Shown piece after piece: positions 34,259-44,138 of a stretch of 64,000 nt of DNA (its first letter is position 1; each line of letters starts with the position of its first letter). Below the pieces are notes generated by a model. The model was given only the letters and a program-made list of their open reading frames with translations. It was not told the origin of the DNA and ran no database searches. Both the position numbers and the translations under genes were made by a program. The DNA is taken from the NCBI RefSeq assembly GCF_042654985.1, contig NZ_JBHSMT010000008.1, forward strand, positions 124,001 through 188,000, in the 5' to 3' direction. Source of the stretch: Paraherbaspirillum soli. Its GTDB lineage: Bacteria; Pseudomonadota; Gammaproteobacteria; Burkholderiales; Burkholderiaceae_D.

Positions 34259-34807
34259 ATGAAACGAATATTTTTTCTGTCCTTACTCGCACTGCAGCTA
34301 ACGGCAATGCCGGTCGCACATGCGGAAAAGGCGGACTCCGAAAAGCCTGCCAATGTCGACGCCGACCAATTGACTTACGACGACGTCAAGCAGGTCAAGA
34401 TCTTTACCGGCAACGTGGTCATGACACGCGGCACGCTGCTGATGAAAGCCGACCGCGTGGTGCTGACCACCGACCCATCCGGCTATGAGTTTGCGACCCT
34501 GTATGCAAAACCGGGCGGCCTGGCGACCTTCCGCCAGAAGCGCGACGGCGGTCCCGATTTGTGGATCGACGGCCACGCCGAACGGATCGAATACGATGGC
34601 AAGACAGAAATCGTCAAACTGTATTCAAAAGCCCAAATGCGGCGTCTTGAAGGCGTCAAGCCGACCGATGAAGTCAACGGCGAATTCATTTCCTATGACA
34701 GCCGGGCCGAATACTATTCGGTCAACAATACGGTCAACGGCACCAGCCAGCCCGGCGCCGGACGCATCAAGGTCATCATCCAGCCACGCGACAAGGCGAC
34801 CCAATGA
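34259..34807 (+). CDS. lptA: periplasmic LPS transport protein LptA
   Basis: A 182-residue periplasmic bridge protein of LPS transport. A signal peptide (MKRIFFLSLLALQLTAMPVA, cleavage after AHA) is followed by the OstA-like repeat domain (VDADQLTYDDVKQVKIFTGN). The start at 34259 is preferred to an in-frame ATG 12 codons upstream because AGGA precedes it and the signal peptide then begins normally. It overlaps lptB by four bases. Confidence 0.93.
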   Translation: MKRIFFLSLLALQLTAMPVAHAEKADSEKPANVDADQLTYDDVKQVKIFTGNVVMTRGTLLMKADRVVLTTDPSGYEFATLYAKPGGLATFRQKRDGGPDLWIDGHAERIEYDGKTEIVKLYSKAQMRRLEGVKPTDEVNGEFISYDSRAEYYSVNNTVNGTSQPGAGRIKVIIQPRDKATQ

Positions 34808-35550
34808 CAGCTGCCAGCACCCTGATCGTCAAAGGCCTGCAAAAAAGTTACGGTGCGCGCCAGGTGGTGCACGACGTCTCGCTCGAAGTGAAGTGCGGTG
34901 AAGTGGTTGGCCTGCTGGGTCCTAACGGCGCCGGCAAAACCACTTCGTTTTACATGATCGTCGGATTGGTCCCTTCGGACGGCGGCGAGATCGATCTGGA
35001 CGGCGTCGACATTTCGCGACTGCCGATTCATCGCCGGGCCGTGCTAGGGCTGTCTTATTTGCCGCAAGAGGCATCGGTATTTCGCAAGCTGACGGTGGAA
35101 GACAACATCCGCGCCGTGCTTGAATTGCAGCGGCCGAATGGCAAAGCGCTGAGCAAGGACGAGATCGAGGCCCAGTTGCAAAAATTGCTGCACGAACTGC
35201 AGATTGAAAAACTGCGCGAGAGTCCGGCACTGTCGCTCTCGGGCGGTGAACGACGGCGAGTTGAAATTGCCCGGGCACTGGCAACCAATCCGCGCTTCGT
35301 GTTGCTGGACGAACCTTTTGCCGGCATCGACCCGATCGCCGTCATCGAAATCCAGCGCATCGTGCGCTTCCTGAAAGAGCGCGGCATCGGCGTCCTGATC
35401 ACCGATCACAATGTGCGCGAAACACTGGGCATTTGCGATCGCGCCTACATCATCAACCAGGGCAGCGTGCTGGCTAGCGGCAGTCCGGATGACATCATCG
35501 CCGACGAGTCGGTACGCCGCGTTTATTTGGGTGAACACTTCCGCATGTAA
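34804..35550 (+). CDS. lptB: LPS export ABC transporter ATP-binding protein
   Basis: A 248-residue ATPase of the LptB2FG complex. Walker A GPNGAGKTTS, signature LSGGERRRVEIARAL, Walker B FVLLDEPFAGIDP and switch His in LITDHN are all present. It lies between lptA and rpoN as in many proteobacteria. Confidence 0.96.
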   Translation: MTAASTLIVKGLQKSYGARQVVHDVSLEVKCGEVVGLLGPNGAGKTTSFYMIVGLVPSDGGEIDLDGVDISRLPIHRRAVLGLSYLPQEASVFRKLTVEDNIRAVLELQRPNGKALSKDEIEAQLQKLLHELQIEKLRESPALSLSGGERRRVEIARALATNPRFVLLDEPFAGIDPIAVIEIQRIVRFLKERGIGVLITDHNVRETLGICDRAYIINQGSVLASGSPDDIIADESVRRVYLGEHFRM

Positions 35551-35558
35551 CGGCACAG

Positions 35559-37028
35559 ATGAAACAATCTCTCCAACTCCGCACCTCCCAGCATCTGGCG
35601 CTGACGCCTCAGTTGCAACAGTCGATCAGACTGCTGCAACTGTCGACGCTCGAACTGCATCAGGAGCTGGAACAAATCCTGTCGGACAATCCGTTGCTGG
35701 AGCGCCTCGACGACCCGCTCGACAACTCGGTGCGGCTGCTGGCGGATGGCGCCATTAGCGGCACCCAATCGACCATGGATGCGCCGACCGGCGACAGCGA
35801 AGTAAGCAGCTCGCCGAGCGAAAGCGAGGCTCCCGTCGATGCGCCGGCGGCGGCGGAAAATGGCGACACCGAGTGGAGTTTTGACGACGTCGCGCACAGC
35901 TCAAAAACACCGGACGACGAAGACTCGCGGCCTCAACTGGAGGCGCAGGAAACAACACTGCGAGAACACTTGCAGCAGCAAATGCGGGAAACGCTGCATG
36001 ACCTGCGAGACCGCGCGCTGGTCGAACTGATCATCGATGCGCTTGACGATAACGGCTATCTGGAAGAACCGCTGGAAGAAATCCATGCGCGCTTGCCGTC
36101 CGAGCTAGGGATTGAAATCGAAGAGCTATCGATGGCATTGAAGATGGTCCAAAGCTTCGATCCGGCCGGGGTAGGCGCCCGCAGCGCCGCAGAATGCCTG
36201 ACGCTGCAAATCAGACGTTTTGCCAAAGTGCCGCTTGTAACCCGGCGCCTGGCGCTGATCATTGTGCAAGAACATCTGACGCTTTTCGCCCAGCGCGACT
36301 TCAATAAAATCAAGAAAGCGCTCGACTGCGACGACGAGGATTTGCGCGAGGCGCAGGCGGTCATCAAACAATGCAATCCGCATCCAGGTGCTCCGTTTGC
36401 AGCCAACGCTTCTGATTATGTGGTGCCGGATGTGATTGTCAGGCGCACAAAAGGCGGCTGGCAAGTGATGTTGAATAATGACGTGATGCCAAGACTGCGC
36501 GTCAACGCGCTGTACGCCAATATCCTGAAACAAAGCAAAGGCGAAGGATCGCTGACTTCGCAGCTGCAGGAAGCCAAGTGGCTGATCAAGAATATGCGGC
36601 AGCGTTTCGACACGATCTTGCGGGTCGCGCAGGCCATCGTAGAACGCCAGCGGAATTTCTTTTCACATGGCGCGGTCGCCATGAGGCCGCTTGTGTTGCG
36701 TGAAATAGCTGATACACTAGGTTTACACGAGAGTACTATTTCTCGTGTAACCACTCAGAAATACATGCTGACACCCCACGGGATGTTCGAACTCAAGTAT
36801 TTCTTCGGTAGCCACGTCGCTACTGAGGCAGGTGGAGAGGCCTCCTCAACAGCGATACGGGCGCTCATTAAGCAATTGATAGGAGCTGAAGATTCAAAAA
36901 ATCCTTTCTCTGATAGCAAGATTGCCGAAATGCTCGCGGAACAAGGGATGGTGGTAGCTCGCCGGACCGTCGCAAAATATCGCGAAGCGTTAAAAATCCC
37001 GCCAGTAAATTTACGCAAGGCCTTGTAG
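35559..37028 (+). CDS. rpoN: RNA polymerase sigma-54 factor
   Basis: A 489-residue sigma-54. Region I is glutamine-rich (MKQSLQLRTSQHLALTPQLQ), region II is acidic (residues about 65-130), the core-binding domain follows, then a helix-turn-helix (LHESTISRVTTQKYM) and the RpoN box ARRTVAKYRE near the C-terminus. It directs transcription from -24/-12 promoters for nitrogen, motility and other functions. It begins 8 bases after lptB. Confidence 0.97.
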   Translation: MKQSLQLRTSQHLALTPQLQQSIRLLQLSTLELHQELEQILSDNPLLERLDDPLDNSVRLLADGAISGTQSTMDAPTGDSEVSSSPSESEAPVDAPAAAENGDTEWSFDDVAHSSKTPDDEDSRPQLEAQETTLREHLQQQMRETLHDLRDRALVELIIDALDDNGYLEEPLEEIHARLPSELGIEIEELSMALKMVQSFDPAGVGARSAAECLTLQIRRFAKVPLVTRRLALIIVQEHLTLFAQRDFNKIKKALDCDDEDLREAQAVIKQCNPHPGAPFAANASDYVVPDVIVRRTKGGWQVMLNNDVMPRLRVNALYANILKQSKGEGSLTSQLQEAKWLIKNMRQRFDTILRVAQAIVERQRNFFSHGAVAMRPLVLREIADTLGLHESTISRVTTQKYMLTPHGMFELKYFFGSHVATEAGGEASSTAIRALIKQLIGAEDSKNPFSDSKIAEMLAEQGMVVARRTVAKYREALKIPPVNLRKAL

Positions 37029-37176
37029 TTCTCTTTTTGTTTGACTGTTGGACCCCGTTGCTGCGTTCGGACAGAGCGCATCTTATAAGATTGATCTCCC
37101 CCAAAAGATTGGTCAGCTAAAGATTAAGCTCATATCGGATCCGGACCTCCAGCAACATCCTTGATAGGAGCGCTGT

Positions 37177-37530
37177 ATGAACTTCACAATCAGTGGGCAT
37201 CACCTCGAATTAACCCCTGCCATTCGCGAATATGTACAAAGCAAAATGGAGCGCATCAAACGCCACTTCGACCATGTCATCGATATCAGCGTCATTCTGA
37301 CCGTCGACAAAATCACTGAAAAAGAAAAGCGCCAAAAAGCGGAAATCAATCTGCGCGTAAAAGGAAAAGACCTGCATGCAGAACATATTGCCCAAGATCT
37401 TTATGCTGCCATCGATGGGCTGATCGACAAGCTCGATCGCCAGGTGAAGAAATACAAGGACAAGATCCAGGATCACCAACACGATGCAATCAAGCATTTC
37501 CCGGAAGAGATTCCCGCCGCCGTGACCTGA
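37177..37530 (+). CDS. hpf: ribosome hibernation-promoting factor (HPF/RaiA family)
   Basis: A 117-residue short-type HPF that binds the 30S subunit and helps form inactive 100S ribosomes in stationary phase. The fold starts MNFTISGHHLELTPAIREYV and ends before any long-HPF tail. AGGAG precedes the start. It lies 148 bases after rpoN and is closed by its own terminator. Confidence 0.94.
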   Translation: MNFTISGHHLELTPAIREYVQSKMERIKRHFDHVIDISVILTVDKITEKEKRQKAEINLRVKGKDLHAEHIAQDLYAAIDGLIDKLDRQVKKYKDKIQDHQHDAIKHFPEEIPAAVT

Positions 37531-37591
37531 TCCGGCCGTCAAATGAACCTATAGGCATATGAACTGGAACCGGTTCTAGCCTATAAATGAA

Positions 37592-37624
37592 CAAGGGCGC
37601 AGTCAATGCGCCCTTTGTTATTTT
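37592..37624 (+). terminator. intrinsic terminator of the kdsD-hpf operon
   Basis: AAGGGCGCA (37593-37601) pairs with TGCGCCCTT (37607-37615), followed by TGTTATTTT. It lies 62 bases behind the hpf stop codon. Confidence 0.8.
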
Positions 37625-37687
37625 GGAACCCGGGCCACCTCGGCCTTGATGCTCGCTGATCAGCGTCTCAAACTATCATTCAGCAAT

Positions 37688-38377
37688 TTATTTAAGTACG
37701 CCAAACACTTTGCTGATAATCGCACTTCCCGCACCGATCGGATCGTTGCGAATTGCTTTCTCTTCTTCACCAATCATGGTGTACAAGCCGTCCAGCGCAC
37801 GTTGCGTGACATAGCCTTCGACAGTCGCTTGCTGCACTGGAACCAGGCCGGTTTTGCTGACTTGCTCCATGGTAGCGTTATATTGCGCCGACAGACCGTT
37901 ACGATCGGTAATCTTCTTCACCATTGGCAAAAACTTTTCACCCAACTGGCTTGACGTCTTTTGCTTGAAAAAATTGGTCACGGAAGTATCGCCGCCGGTC
38001 AGAATATTTTTCGCGTCGCTTATCGACATTGACTTCACTGCGTTCAGCAGCAGCGGTTTGGCTAATGGCACGGCAGACTCGGCAGCATGATTCATCGACA
38101 CCACCAGCTCATCCAATTGCTGCCCTTTACCTGTCATTCGTAATATGGGCATCGCTTGTTCGAGTATTCTCGGCAAACCGATTTTCACTTTGTCGTTATT
38201 CAGGAAGCCGTTTTCGACACCCAATTTGGATACCGCGCTATCAGCCCCTTTTTGTAGCGCCGCTTTCAGACCGCTACTCGCATCCTGATTGCTCAGATCG
38301 CTGAGCGAAAAAGCGAATACTGCAGATGCCGATACGGCCAGCATCAACGCCAGTGTGGATAGCCGGAGAATTTTCAT
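37688..38377 (-). CDS. DUF4197 domain-containing secreted protein
   Basis: A 229-residue protein with a signal peptide (1-22, ending VFA) and a full DUF4197 domain (SGLKAALQKGADSAVSKLG; NGFLNNDKVKIGLP). Family members are periplasmic or lipoprotein-like helical proteins of unknown function. AAGGA lies upstream of the start. It is convergent with hpf and 40 bases downstream of dgt on the same strand. Confidence 0.88.
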   Translation of the reverse strand: MKILRLSTLALMLAVSASAVFAFSLSDLSNQDASSGLKAALQKGADSAVSKLGVENGFLNNDKVKIGLPRILEQAMPILRMTGKGQQLDELVVSMNHAAESAVPLAKPLLLNAVKSMSISDAKNILTGGDTSVTNFFKQKTSSQLGEKFLPMVKKITDRNGLSAQYNATMEQVSKTGLVPVQQATVEGYVTQRALDGLYTMIGEEEKAIRNDPIGAGSAIISKVFGVLK

Positions 38378-38417
38378 ACTTGGTCCTTGGTGAGTTTAAA
38401 TGAACAATAACGATATC

Positions 38418-39578
38418 TTAGAGATGCCCTTCATCTACCAGGAACAGGCGCCTATGCTCGCGTATCGCGTAACGATCGGTCATGCCGGCGATGTAATCTG
38501 CTACCTGGCGCGCCTGCAATTGCGTGCTCTCGGCAATCCCGGCGTCATTCGACGACAGCTGATAATCCGGCGGCAACAAGGTTGGCTCACGCATGAAGCA
38601 CTCGTACAGATCGACCACGATACGGCGCGCTTTGCTGGTCATGCGGTTCACCAGATAGTGACGATAAAGATTTTCACGCAGGAAGCCTTTGAGCACCGCC
38701 GCTTGCTGTGCCATCGCATCGGAAAATGCAATTAACGGCTGCGCGTTGCGCACGTCGTCCAGGGTCTGCGGCCGCGCTTCCAGAATCCTCTGCTGCGAGG
38801 TCCGGATCAGATCGGTGATCAGCGCATTAATCATTCGGCGAACGGTTTCGTTGATCGCGCGTCGCCCGCTCAAGCCAGGAAAAACGGCCTCGACTTCGCG
38901 GCTGTGAACCGCATAGAAATCGATTTGATGCATCTGCTCAAGCGTCAACAAACCCGAGCGTAAACCGTCGTCGATATCGTGATTGTTGTAAGCGATTTCA
39001 TCTGCCAGGTTCGCCACTTGCGCTTCCAGCGTCGGCTGTCTGCGCTCGATAAAACGCAGGCCAATCTGTCCCAGTTTTTTTGCGTTGGCCAACGAACAGT
39101 GCTTCAGAATGCCTTCGCGCGTTTCGAACATCAGGTTCAGGCCGTCGAACGCACCATAGCGCTGTTCCAGCTTGTCTACCACGCGCAGACTTTGCAGATT
39201 GTGCTCGAAGCCTCCATGAGCGTCCATGCAGGCATTCAAGGCGTCCTGCCCTGCGTGGCCAAACGGCGTATGACCGAGATCATGTGCCAGTGCAATGGCC
39301 TCTACCAGATCTTCGTTGAGCTGAAGATTGCGGGCGATCGAACGTCCGATTTGCGCGACCTCGATGCTATGCGTCAGACGCGTGCGGAACAGGTCGCCTT
39401 CATGATTGACGAACACTTGCGTCTTGTATTCAAGCCTGCGAAATGCGGTGGAATGAACGATGCGATCGCGGTCGCGTTGGAATTCGGTACGTGAGTTTGG
39501 GGATGCTTCGTCAAACAGGCGTCCTTGCGATGTCGCTGAATGTGCGGCATATGGCGCGAGAGACGCTTCCGAGCTCAT
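38418..39578 (-). CDS. dgt: deoxyguanosinetriphosphate triphosphohydrolase-like protein
   Basis: A 386-residue HD-domain enzyme of the shorter (type 2) Dgt group. Metal-binding residues occur in RLTHSIEVAQIGRSIARN and ALAHDLGHTPFGHAG. The family hydrolyses dNTPs to deoxynucleosides and triphosphate, keeping dNTP pools balanced. Its ATG overlaps the aroKB stop (ATGA), so translation is coupled. Confidence 0.93.
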   Translation of the reverse strand: MSSEASLAPYAAHSATSQGRLFDEASPNSRTEFQRDRDRIVHSTAFRRLEYKTQVFVNHEGDLFRTRLTHSIEVAQIGRSIARNLQLNEDLVEAIALAHDLGHTPFGHAGQDALNACMDAHGGFEHNLQSLRVVDKLEQRYGAFDGLNLMFETREGILKHCSLANAKKLGQIGLRFIERRQPTLEAQVANLADEIAYNNHDIDDGLRSGLLTLEQMHQIDFYAVHSREVEAVFPGLSGRRAINETVRRMINALITDLIRTSQQRILEARPQTLDDVRNAQPLIAFSDAMAQQAAVLKGFLRENLYRHYLVNRMTSKARRIVVDLYECFMREPTLLPPDYQLSSNDAGIAESTQLQARQVADYIAGMTDRYAIREHRRLFLVDEGHL

Positions 39579-41305
39579 CGCGGGATTTCCCCGGATGCCA
39601 GTTGCTGAATCGTCGCCAGCAATGCGTCCTGCGGCGCCGTCGTGATCAGGGATCCCCCCAACGGCTTCATCAGGATGAATTTGATCTGGCCATCTTCGTT
39701 TTTCTTATCGACCTGCATCAAATCAAGCCAGCGTTGCGCGCCAAGATTCGGCGCCTCGGTCGGCAAGCCGGCGGCGCGTATCAACGCGCAAACGCGCTCT
39801 TTGACCACGGCGTCGATATAGCCAAGGCGATGCGACAGATCGGCCGCCATCACCATCCCGCAACCGACTGCCTCGCCATGTAGCCATTTGCCATAACCGA
39901 GACCGGATTCAATTGCGTGGCCAAAGGTATGACCGAAGTTGAGGATGGCACGCATGCCGCCTTCGCGCTCATCCTGCCGCACTACATCAGCCTTCAGTTC
40001 GCATGAGCGGCGGATTGCATGTACCAGCGCGTCTGTATCGCGCGCCATCAATTTACCGATATTGGCTTCGATCCAGGTAAAGAATTCAGCATCGATCACA
40101 GCCCCGTATTTAATCACCTCGGCCAAGCCGGCCGATAACTCGCGCGCTGGCAGCGTGTTCAAGGTCATGGTATCGGCGATCACAGCTTGCGGCTGGTAGA
40201 ACGCACCGATCATGTTTTTCCCAAGCGGGTGATTGATCCCGGTTTTGCCGCCAACCGACGAATCGACTTGCGCCAACAGCGTTGTCGGAATTTGTACAAA
40301 CGGTACGCCACGCATATAGGCGGAAGCCGCGAAACCGGTCAGATCGCCGATCACGCCGCCGCCCAAGGCAAGCAATGTGGTCTTGCGATCACATTTTTCT
40401 GCCAGCAGGCGGTCGAAAATTTGCATCAGGCTTGCCCAGTTCTTTTCTTCTTCACCGTCGGGCAAGACGATTTCAATGACTTTCTTGCCTACCGCCTGCA
40501 AGGTCTGGGTTAAGCGCTGAAGATAGAGCGGCGCGACCGTGGTATTGGTCACCACGGCAACCTGCTTGCCGACAATCAGGCGCGAGATGCGATCGCGGTC
40601 GGTCAACAGCGATGGGCCTATTACGATCGGGTAACTGCGTTCGCCGAGATCTACTTGCAACGTGATCGCCGGGGATGGGGCTTGTGGAGTCGCTTGCGGC
40701 TGGGTCATGGGGAAATCCGGTGAAATATGATGAGTGCGGCATCCGACGCCGGCACCAGGCAGGGCGGACTCTCGCTCCAGATCAGAGTTATCGGACAACA
40801 ATTCAAGCTGGCTCAAAATGCTGTGCACCAGAAATTGTACGTTAGGTCGCCCGGTATCGATGACAAGGTCAGCGACTTCGCGATAATAAGGCTCACGCTG
40901 GCGTGACAGTTCCTCAAGCCGCCTGCGCGGATCGGCAGTTTGCAGCAGCGGTCGTTTTTTGTCGCGGCTAGTGCGCTGAAGAATGCTGTGAATGCTGGCA
41001 CGCAGGTAAATCACGGTGCCTCTGGTTTTCAGATATTCGCGGTTTTCCGGCCTCAGAATGGCGCCGCCGCCGGTAGCCAAGACGATATCTTGGCGCGCGC
41101 TCAGGTCGCGTATGACTTCAGCTTCGCGTTGACGGAAGCTCTCTTCGCCTTCAATTTCAAAGATCAACGGAATCGAGACGCCGGTACGCGCCTCGATCTC
41201 ATGGTCCGAATCAATGAATAGCTTATTTAGCTTTTTGGCCAGGGCACGGCCGACCGTGGTCTTGCCGGCACCCATCAGGCCGACCAAAAAGATATTACCT
41301 TTCAT
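39575..41305 (-). CDS. aroKB: fused shikimate kinase / 3-dehydroquinate synthase
   Basis: One uninterrupted 576-codon frame. Residues 1-172 are shikimate kinase (AroK) with Walker A GLMGAGKTTVG (9-19) and the shikimate-binding FRQREAEV and GGGAIL segments. A 40-residue linker rich in Ser, Pro and Gln leads into 3-dehydroquinate synthase (AroB), recognisable from DLGERSYPIVIG (about 219) with the NAD/metal motifs GGGVIGDLTGFAA and FGHTFGHAIE. Both enzymes act in the shikimate pathway. An internal ATG at 40708 (MTQPQATP) could start a separate AroB of 377 residues, but no stop codon separates the two parts. It is followed by dgt. Confidence 0.9.
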   Translation of the reverse strand: MKGNIFLVGLMGAGKTTVGRALAKKLNKLFIDSDHEIEARTGVSIPLIFEIEGEESFRQREAEVIRDLSARQDIVLATGGGAILRPENREYLKTRGTVIYLRASIHSILQRTSRDKKRPLLQTADPRRRLEELSRQREPYYREVADLVIDTGRPNVQFLVHSILSQLELLSDNSDLERESALPGAGVGCRTHHISPDFPMTQPQATPQAPSPAITLQVDLGERSYPIVIGPSLLTDRDRISRLIVGKQVAVVTNTTVAPLYLQRLTQTLQAVGKKVIEIVLPDGEEEKNWASLMQIFDRLLAEKCDRKTTLLALGGGVIGDLTGFAASAYMRGVPFVQIPTTLLAQVDSSVGGKTGINHPLGKNMIGAFYQPQAVIADTMTLNTLPARELSAGLAEVIKYGAVIDAEFFTWIEANIGKLMARDTDALVHAIRRSCELKADVVRQDEREGGMRAILNFGHTFGHAIESGLGYGKWLHGEAVGCGMVMAADLSHRLGYIDAVVKERVCALIRAAGLPTEAPNLGAQRWLDLMQVDKKNEDGQIKFILMKPLGGSLITTAPQDALLATIQQLASGEIPR

Positions 41306-41334
41306 GTACACCGTACCATTTCACTGCTTACCTT

Positions 41335-41379
41335 TTGCACAAGTGCAGACACCGGTGCATGACCGGTGTCCCTGTGCAA
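41335..41379 (-). terminator. strong hairpin between pilQ and aroKB
   Basis: GACACCGGT (41348-41356) pairs with ACCGGTGTC (41362-41370), extended by the outer pair TTGCACA/TGTGCAA. It directly follows the pilQ stop codon. There is no T-run on the minus strand, so termination may be partial or Rho-assisted; it may instead protect the pilus mRNA end. Confidence 0.5.
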
Positions 41380-43593
41380 TCAGCGCCCAGCAATACGGTC
41401 GATCACGACTTTCGGTGTCAAGAAAATTAATAATTCGGTCTTGTTGCTGACGCGATTCGTTTTCTTGAAAAGATACCCTAGAACCGGGATATCTCCAAGG
41501 AGTGGCACTTTATTAACGAGATTTTTCTCGATCTGGGTATAAATTCCGCCGATCACTACGGTACCACCATTTTCCACTTGCACCTGCGTTTGCACATGTT
41601 TGGTGTTAATCGCAAGACCACCGGAAGTAGGGTCACCCGGGCTATCGTTGGTCACGTCAACCGTCAGGATGACATTACCATCGGGTGTGATTTGCGGCGT
41701 TACCTCCAGTTTCAGATTGGCTTTCTTGAACTCAACCGCAGTAGCACCACTGCTGGTCGCGTTCTGGTAAGGGATCTCGGTTCCTTGCTCGATCAGCGCT
41801 TTTTGCTGGTCAGCTGTGACAACCCGTGGGCTAGAGATGATCTTGCCCTGTCCATCTGCTTCCAGTGCCGACAATTCCAGGCTGATGAACTTGGTTGCAG
41901 CAGCATTAAACAAAGTCAATGCCATTGAACCTGCCAGATTCCCATTCAAGCCGTCTGCCGGCAAGTTGACCGAGTTGCCGTTAACCGTTTTCAGTGCTGA
42001 AGAGTTCAAGCCTGGTACATTGGCCGAACTACCGCCAGCCGCACCTACAGTGCCAGTTTGCTGTCCGCCAACTTCAACAATCGGCCGGTTGCCGCTGTGA
42101 GATCCGAATCCAAGTTTGGCTCCAAGGTTACGGCTGAAACTATCATTGGCTTCGACCATCCGTGCCTCGATCAGAACCTGACGAGAGGCGATGTCGATTT
42201 TCTGCACCAGACTGCGGATATTTTGCAAGACAGTCGGCGTGTCGGTAATAAACAATTGATTGGTGCGTGGGTCAATCACCGCGCTACCACGTGCCGACAG
42301 GATGCTGTTTTTCTTGCCGGAACCGCCACCACCGCTTTCATCAATACCAAACACTTTCTTGAATGCTTCGGCCTTTTGATAATTCAACTGGAACGATTCG
42401 GTACGCAGCGGCTCCAGCTCGGCAATTTGCGCGCGCTGTTCAAGTTCCAGCTTTTCTTTGGTCAGCAATTCATCTTTAGGTGCAATCCAGATCACCGAAC
42501 CGTTCTTGCGCATGTCCAGACCTTTGGCCTGCATCACGATGTCCAGCGCCTGATCCCAAGGCACGTCTTTAAGGCGCAGCGTCAGATTGCCGCCAACGGT
42601 ATCGCTGGTGATGATGTTCAAGCCGGTAAAGTCAGCAATCACTTGCAACACGGAGCGCACTTCAACGTTCTGGAAATTCAGCGAGAGCTTGTCGCCGCGA
42701 TAACCTTTCGCAGTTCCTTGCGCCAATTTGTTCGGATCTTCCTTGATCGGTTTGACTTCGATCACCAATTGCGTGTCGCTTTGGTAAGCGCTGTGCTCCC
42801 ACAGGCCTTTTGGCTCAATCACCATACGCACGTTGTCGCCTTGCGTCATGGTGGTAATGGTCCGCACTGGCGTACCGAAATCGCCGACATCCAGCTTGCG
42901 ACGCAAAATGTCCGGCAACGCGGTTTTTGCGAAATCGACCACAATCGTTTGACCTTGCTGACGCACGTCAACGCCTACCTGCGTGTTCGGCAAGTCGATC
43001 ACGACTCGTCCCTCGCCAGCCGTGCCGCGACGGAAGTCGATATCACGCAAGGCCGGTTTGCCGTTCAACAGCGGCGCTGGCGCCGGTGCTGCAGGGGAAA
43101 CAGGCGCTGCAGCAGAAGCCGTACGTGCCACCGGCACGCCGACCGCATTGACCGGCGTCGCAATCCCGCCCGAGCCGTCAATCGTCACCACCAGAGCCTT
43201 GCCGTCAATCGCCGTAGCGTAGGTCAGCGTGCGCTTCAGGTTGATGATCAGACGCGAGCGGCCGTCGCTTTGCGCCAGGATCACGTTGCGCACGTCGCCC
43301 AGGCTAATGTCTTGCGTGGTCAGGCCGGTAGCATTGCTGACGCCGGGGAAATCCAGCGCAATCCGCGCCGGGTTCAGCACCGAAAAGCCAGTCGGCTCCT
43401 TGGTCAGTGCTTGTCTGAAATTGACCGCAAGGATGACATTCGCCCCTTGCTGGCTTGCTTTGATCGAAGTAATGGCGTTTTCTTCAGCCATCGCCGAACG
43501 CCCCACCCCGACCAAACAAACCAGCGCGCAAAGCATCAGCGCTTTCTGGCGAATCACGTTCAGGTTAACGAATCTTTTTACTGCTGCAATCAT
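41380..43593 (-). CDS. pilQ: type IV pilus secretin PilQ
   Basis: A 737-residue outer-membrane secretin. A signal peptide (about 1-36, MLCALVCLVGVGRSAMA) is followed by two AMIN domains, a secretin/TonB short N-terminal domain (LNFQNVEVRSVLQVIADFTG), an N1 domain and the C-terminal secretin barrel (LFNAAATKFISLELSALEADGQ onward, VVIGGIYTQ). The start at 43593 follows AGGAGA and overlaps the pilP stop. It forms the pore through which pili leave the cell. Confidence 0.96.
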   Translation of the reverse strand: MIAAVKRFVNLNVIRQKALMLCALVCLVGVGRSAMAEENAITSIKASQQGANVILAVNFRQALTKEPTGFSVLNPARIALDFPGVSNATGLTTQDISLGDVRNVILAQSDGRSRLIINLKRTLTYATAIDGKALVVTIDGSGGIATPVNAVGVPVARTASAAAPVSPAAPAPAPLLNGKPALRDIDFRRGTAGEGRVVIDLPNTQVGVDVRQQGQTIVVDFAKTALPDILRRKLDVGDFGTPVRTITTMTQGDNVRMVIEPKGLWEHSAYQSDTQLVIEVKPIKEDPNKLAQGTAKGYRGDKLSLNFQNVEVRSVLQVIADFTGLNIITSDTVGGNLTLRLKDVPWDQALDIVMQAKGLDMRKNGSVIWIAPKDELLTKEKLELEQRAQIAELEPLRTESFQLNYQKAEAFKKVFGIDESGGGGSGKKNSILSARGSAVIDPRTNQLFITDTPTVLQNIRSLVQKIDIASRQVLIEARMVEANDSFSRNLGAKLGFGSHSGNRPIVEVGGQQTGTVGAAGGSSANVPGLNSSALKTVNGNSVNLPADGLNGNLAGSMALTLFNAAATKFISLELSALEADGQGKIISSPRVVTADQQKALIEQGTEIPYQNATSSGATAVEFKKANLKLEVTPQITPDGNVILTVDVTNDSPGDPTSGGLAINTKHVQTQVQVENGGTVVIGGIYTQIEKNLVNKVPLLGDIPVLGYLFKKTNRVSNKTELLIFLTPKVVIDRIAGR

Positions 43594-44138
43594 TTTGTGC
43601 TCTCCTGCAACGCTAACTTGGCTTCGCGCTCGACCCATTCGCCGGACGCATCTTGTACGATTTCTTTGAGAATCACTTCGGATTCCGTAATTTTGGTCAC
43701 CATGCCGAAATTCTGTCCAATGTAGTTACCCACTTTGGCTTGAAAAACAGTCTTGTCGACTTGCAGCAAGGCATAACTCAGACCAACTTTTTGCAGTGTC
43801 CCGACCATCTTGACGGTGTCCAGCGGATAGTTCTCCAGCGTTTCACGACGACGTTCAAGATTCGGCTTCAAGCCTGACGAACTGCCTTGTAACTTGGCCA
43901 GTGCCACCATTAACTTGCTGGGGCTAAAAGGATCAATGCTGGTAGCGCCGCCGTACACAAAAGGAATGAATTTCTTGGGTTCGGTCAACTTCGGAATTCC
44001 CACGTGCGTCTGGCTCTTGACCTGCGCCATCCACTCCTTGATTTCCGGTACACCACTGTCACCGCAGCCTGACAAATTTGGTAACAACACGACAAAAAAT
44101 GTCACGCGGGCCAAATGGCCAATGCGAAAAAACGTCAT
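43590..44138 (-). CDS. pilP: type IV pilus lipoprotein PilP
   Basis: A 182-residue inner-membrane lipoprotein; lipobox LSGC puts the modified cysteine at residue 25. The C-terminal beta-domain contacts PilQ and links it to the PilN-PilO complex. Start and stop overlap pilO and pilQ by four bases each. Confidence 0.94.
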   Translation of the reverse strand: MTFFRIGHLARVTFFVVLLPNLSGCGDSGVPEIKEWMAQVKSQTHVGIPKLTEPKKFIPFVYGGATSIDPFSPSKLMVALAKLQGSSSGLKPNLERRRETLENYPLDTVKMVGTLQKVGLSYALLQVDKTVFQAKVGNYIGQNFGMVTKITESEVILKEIVQDASGEWVEREAKLALQESTK

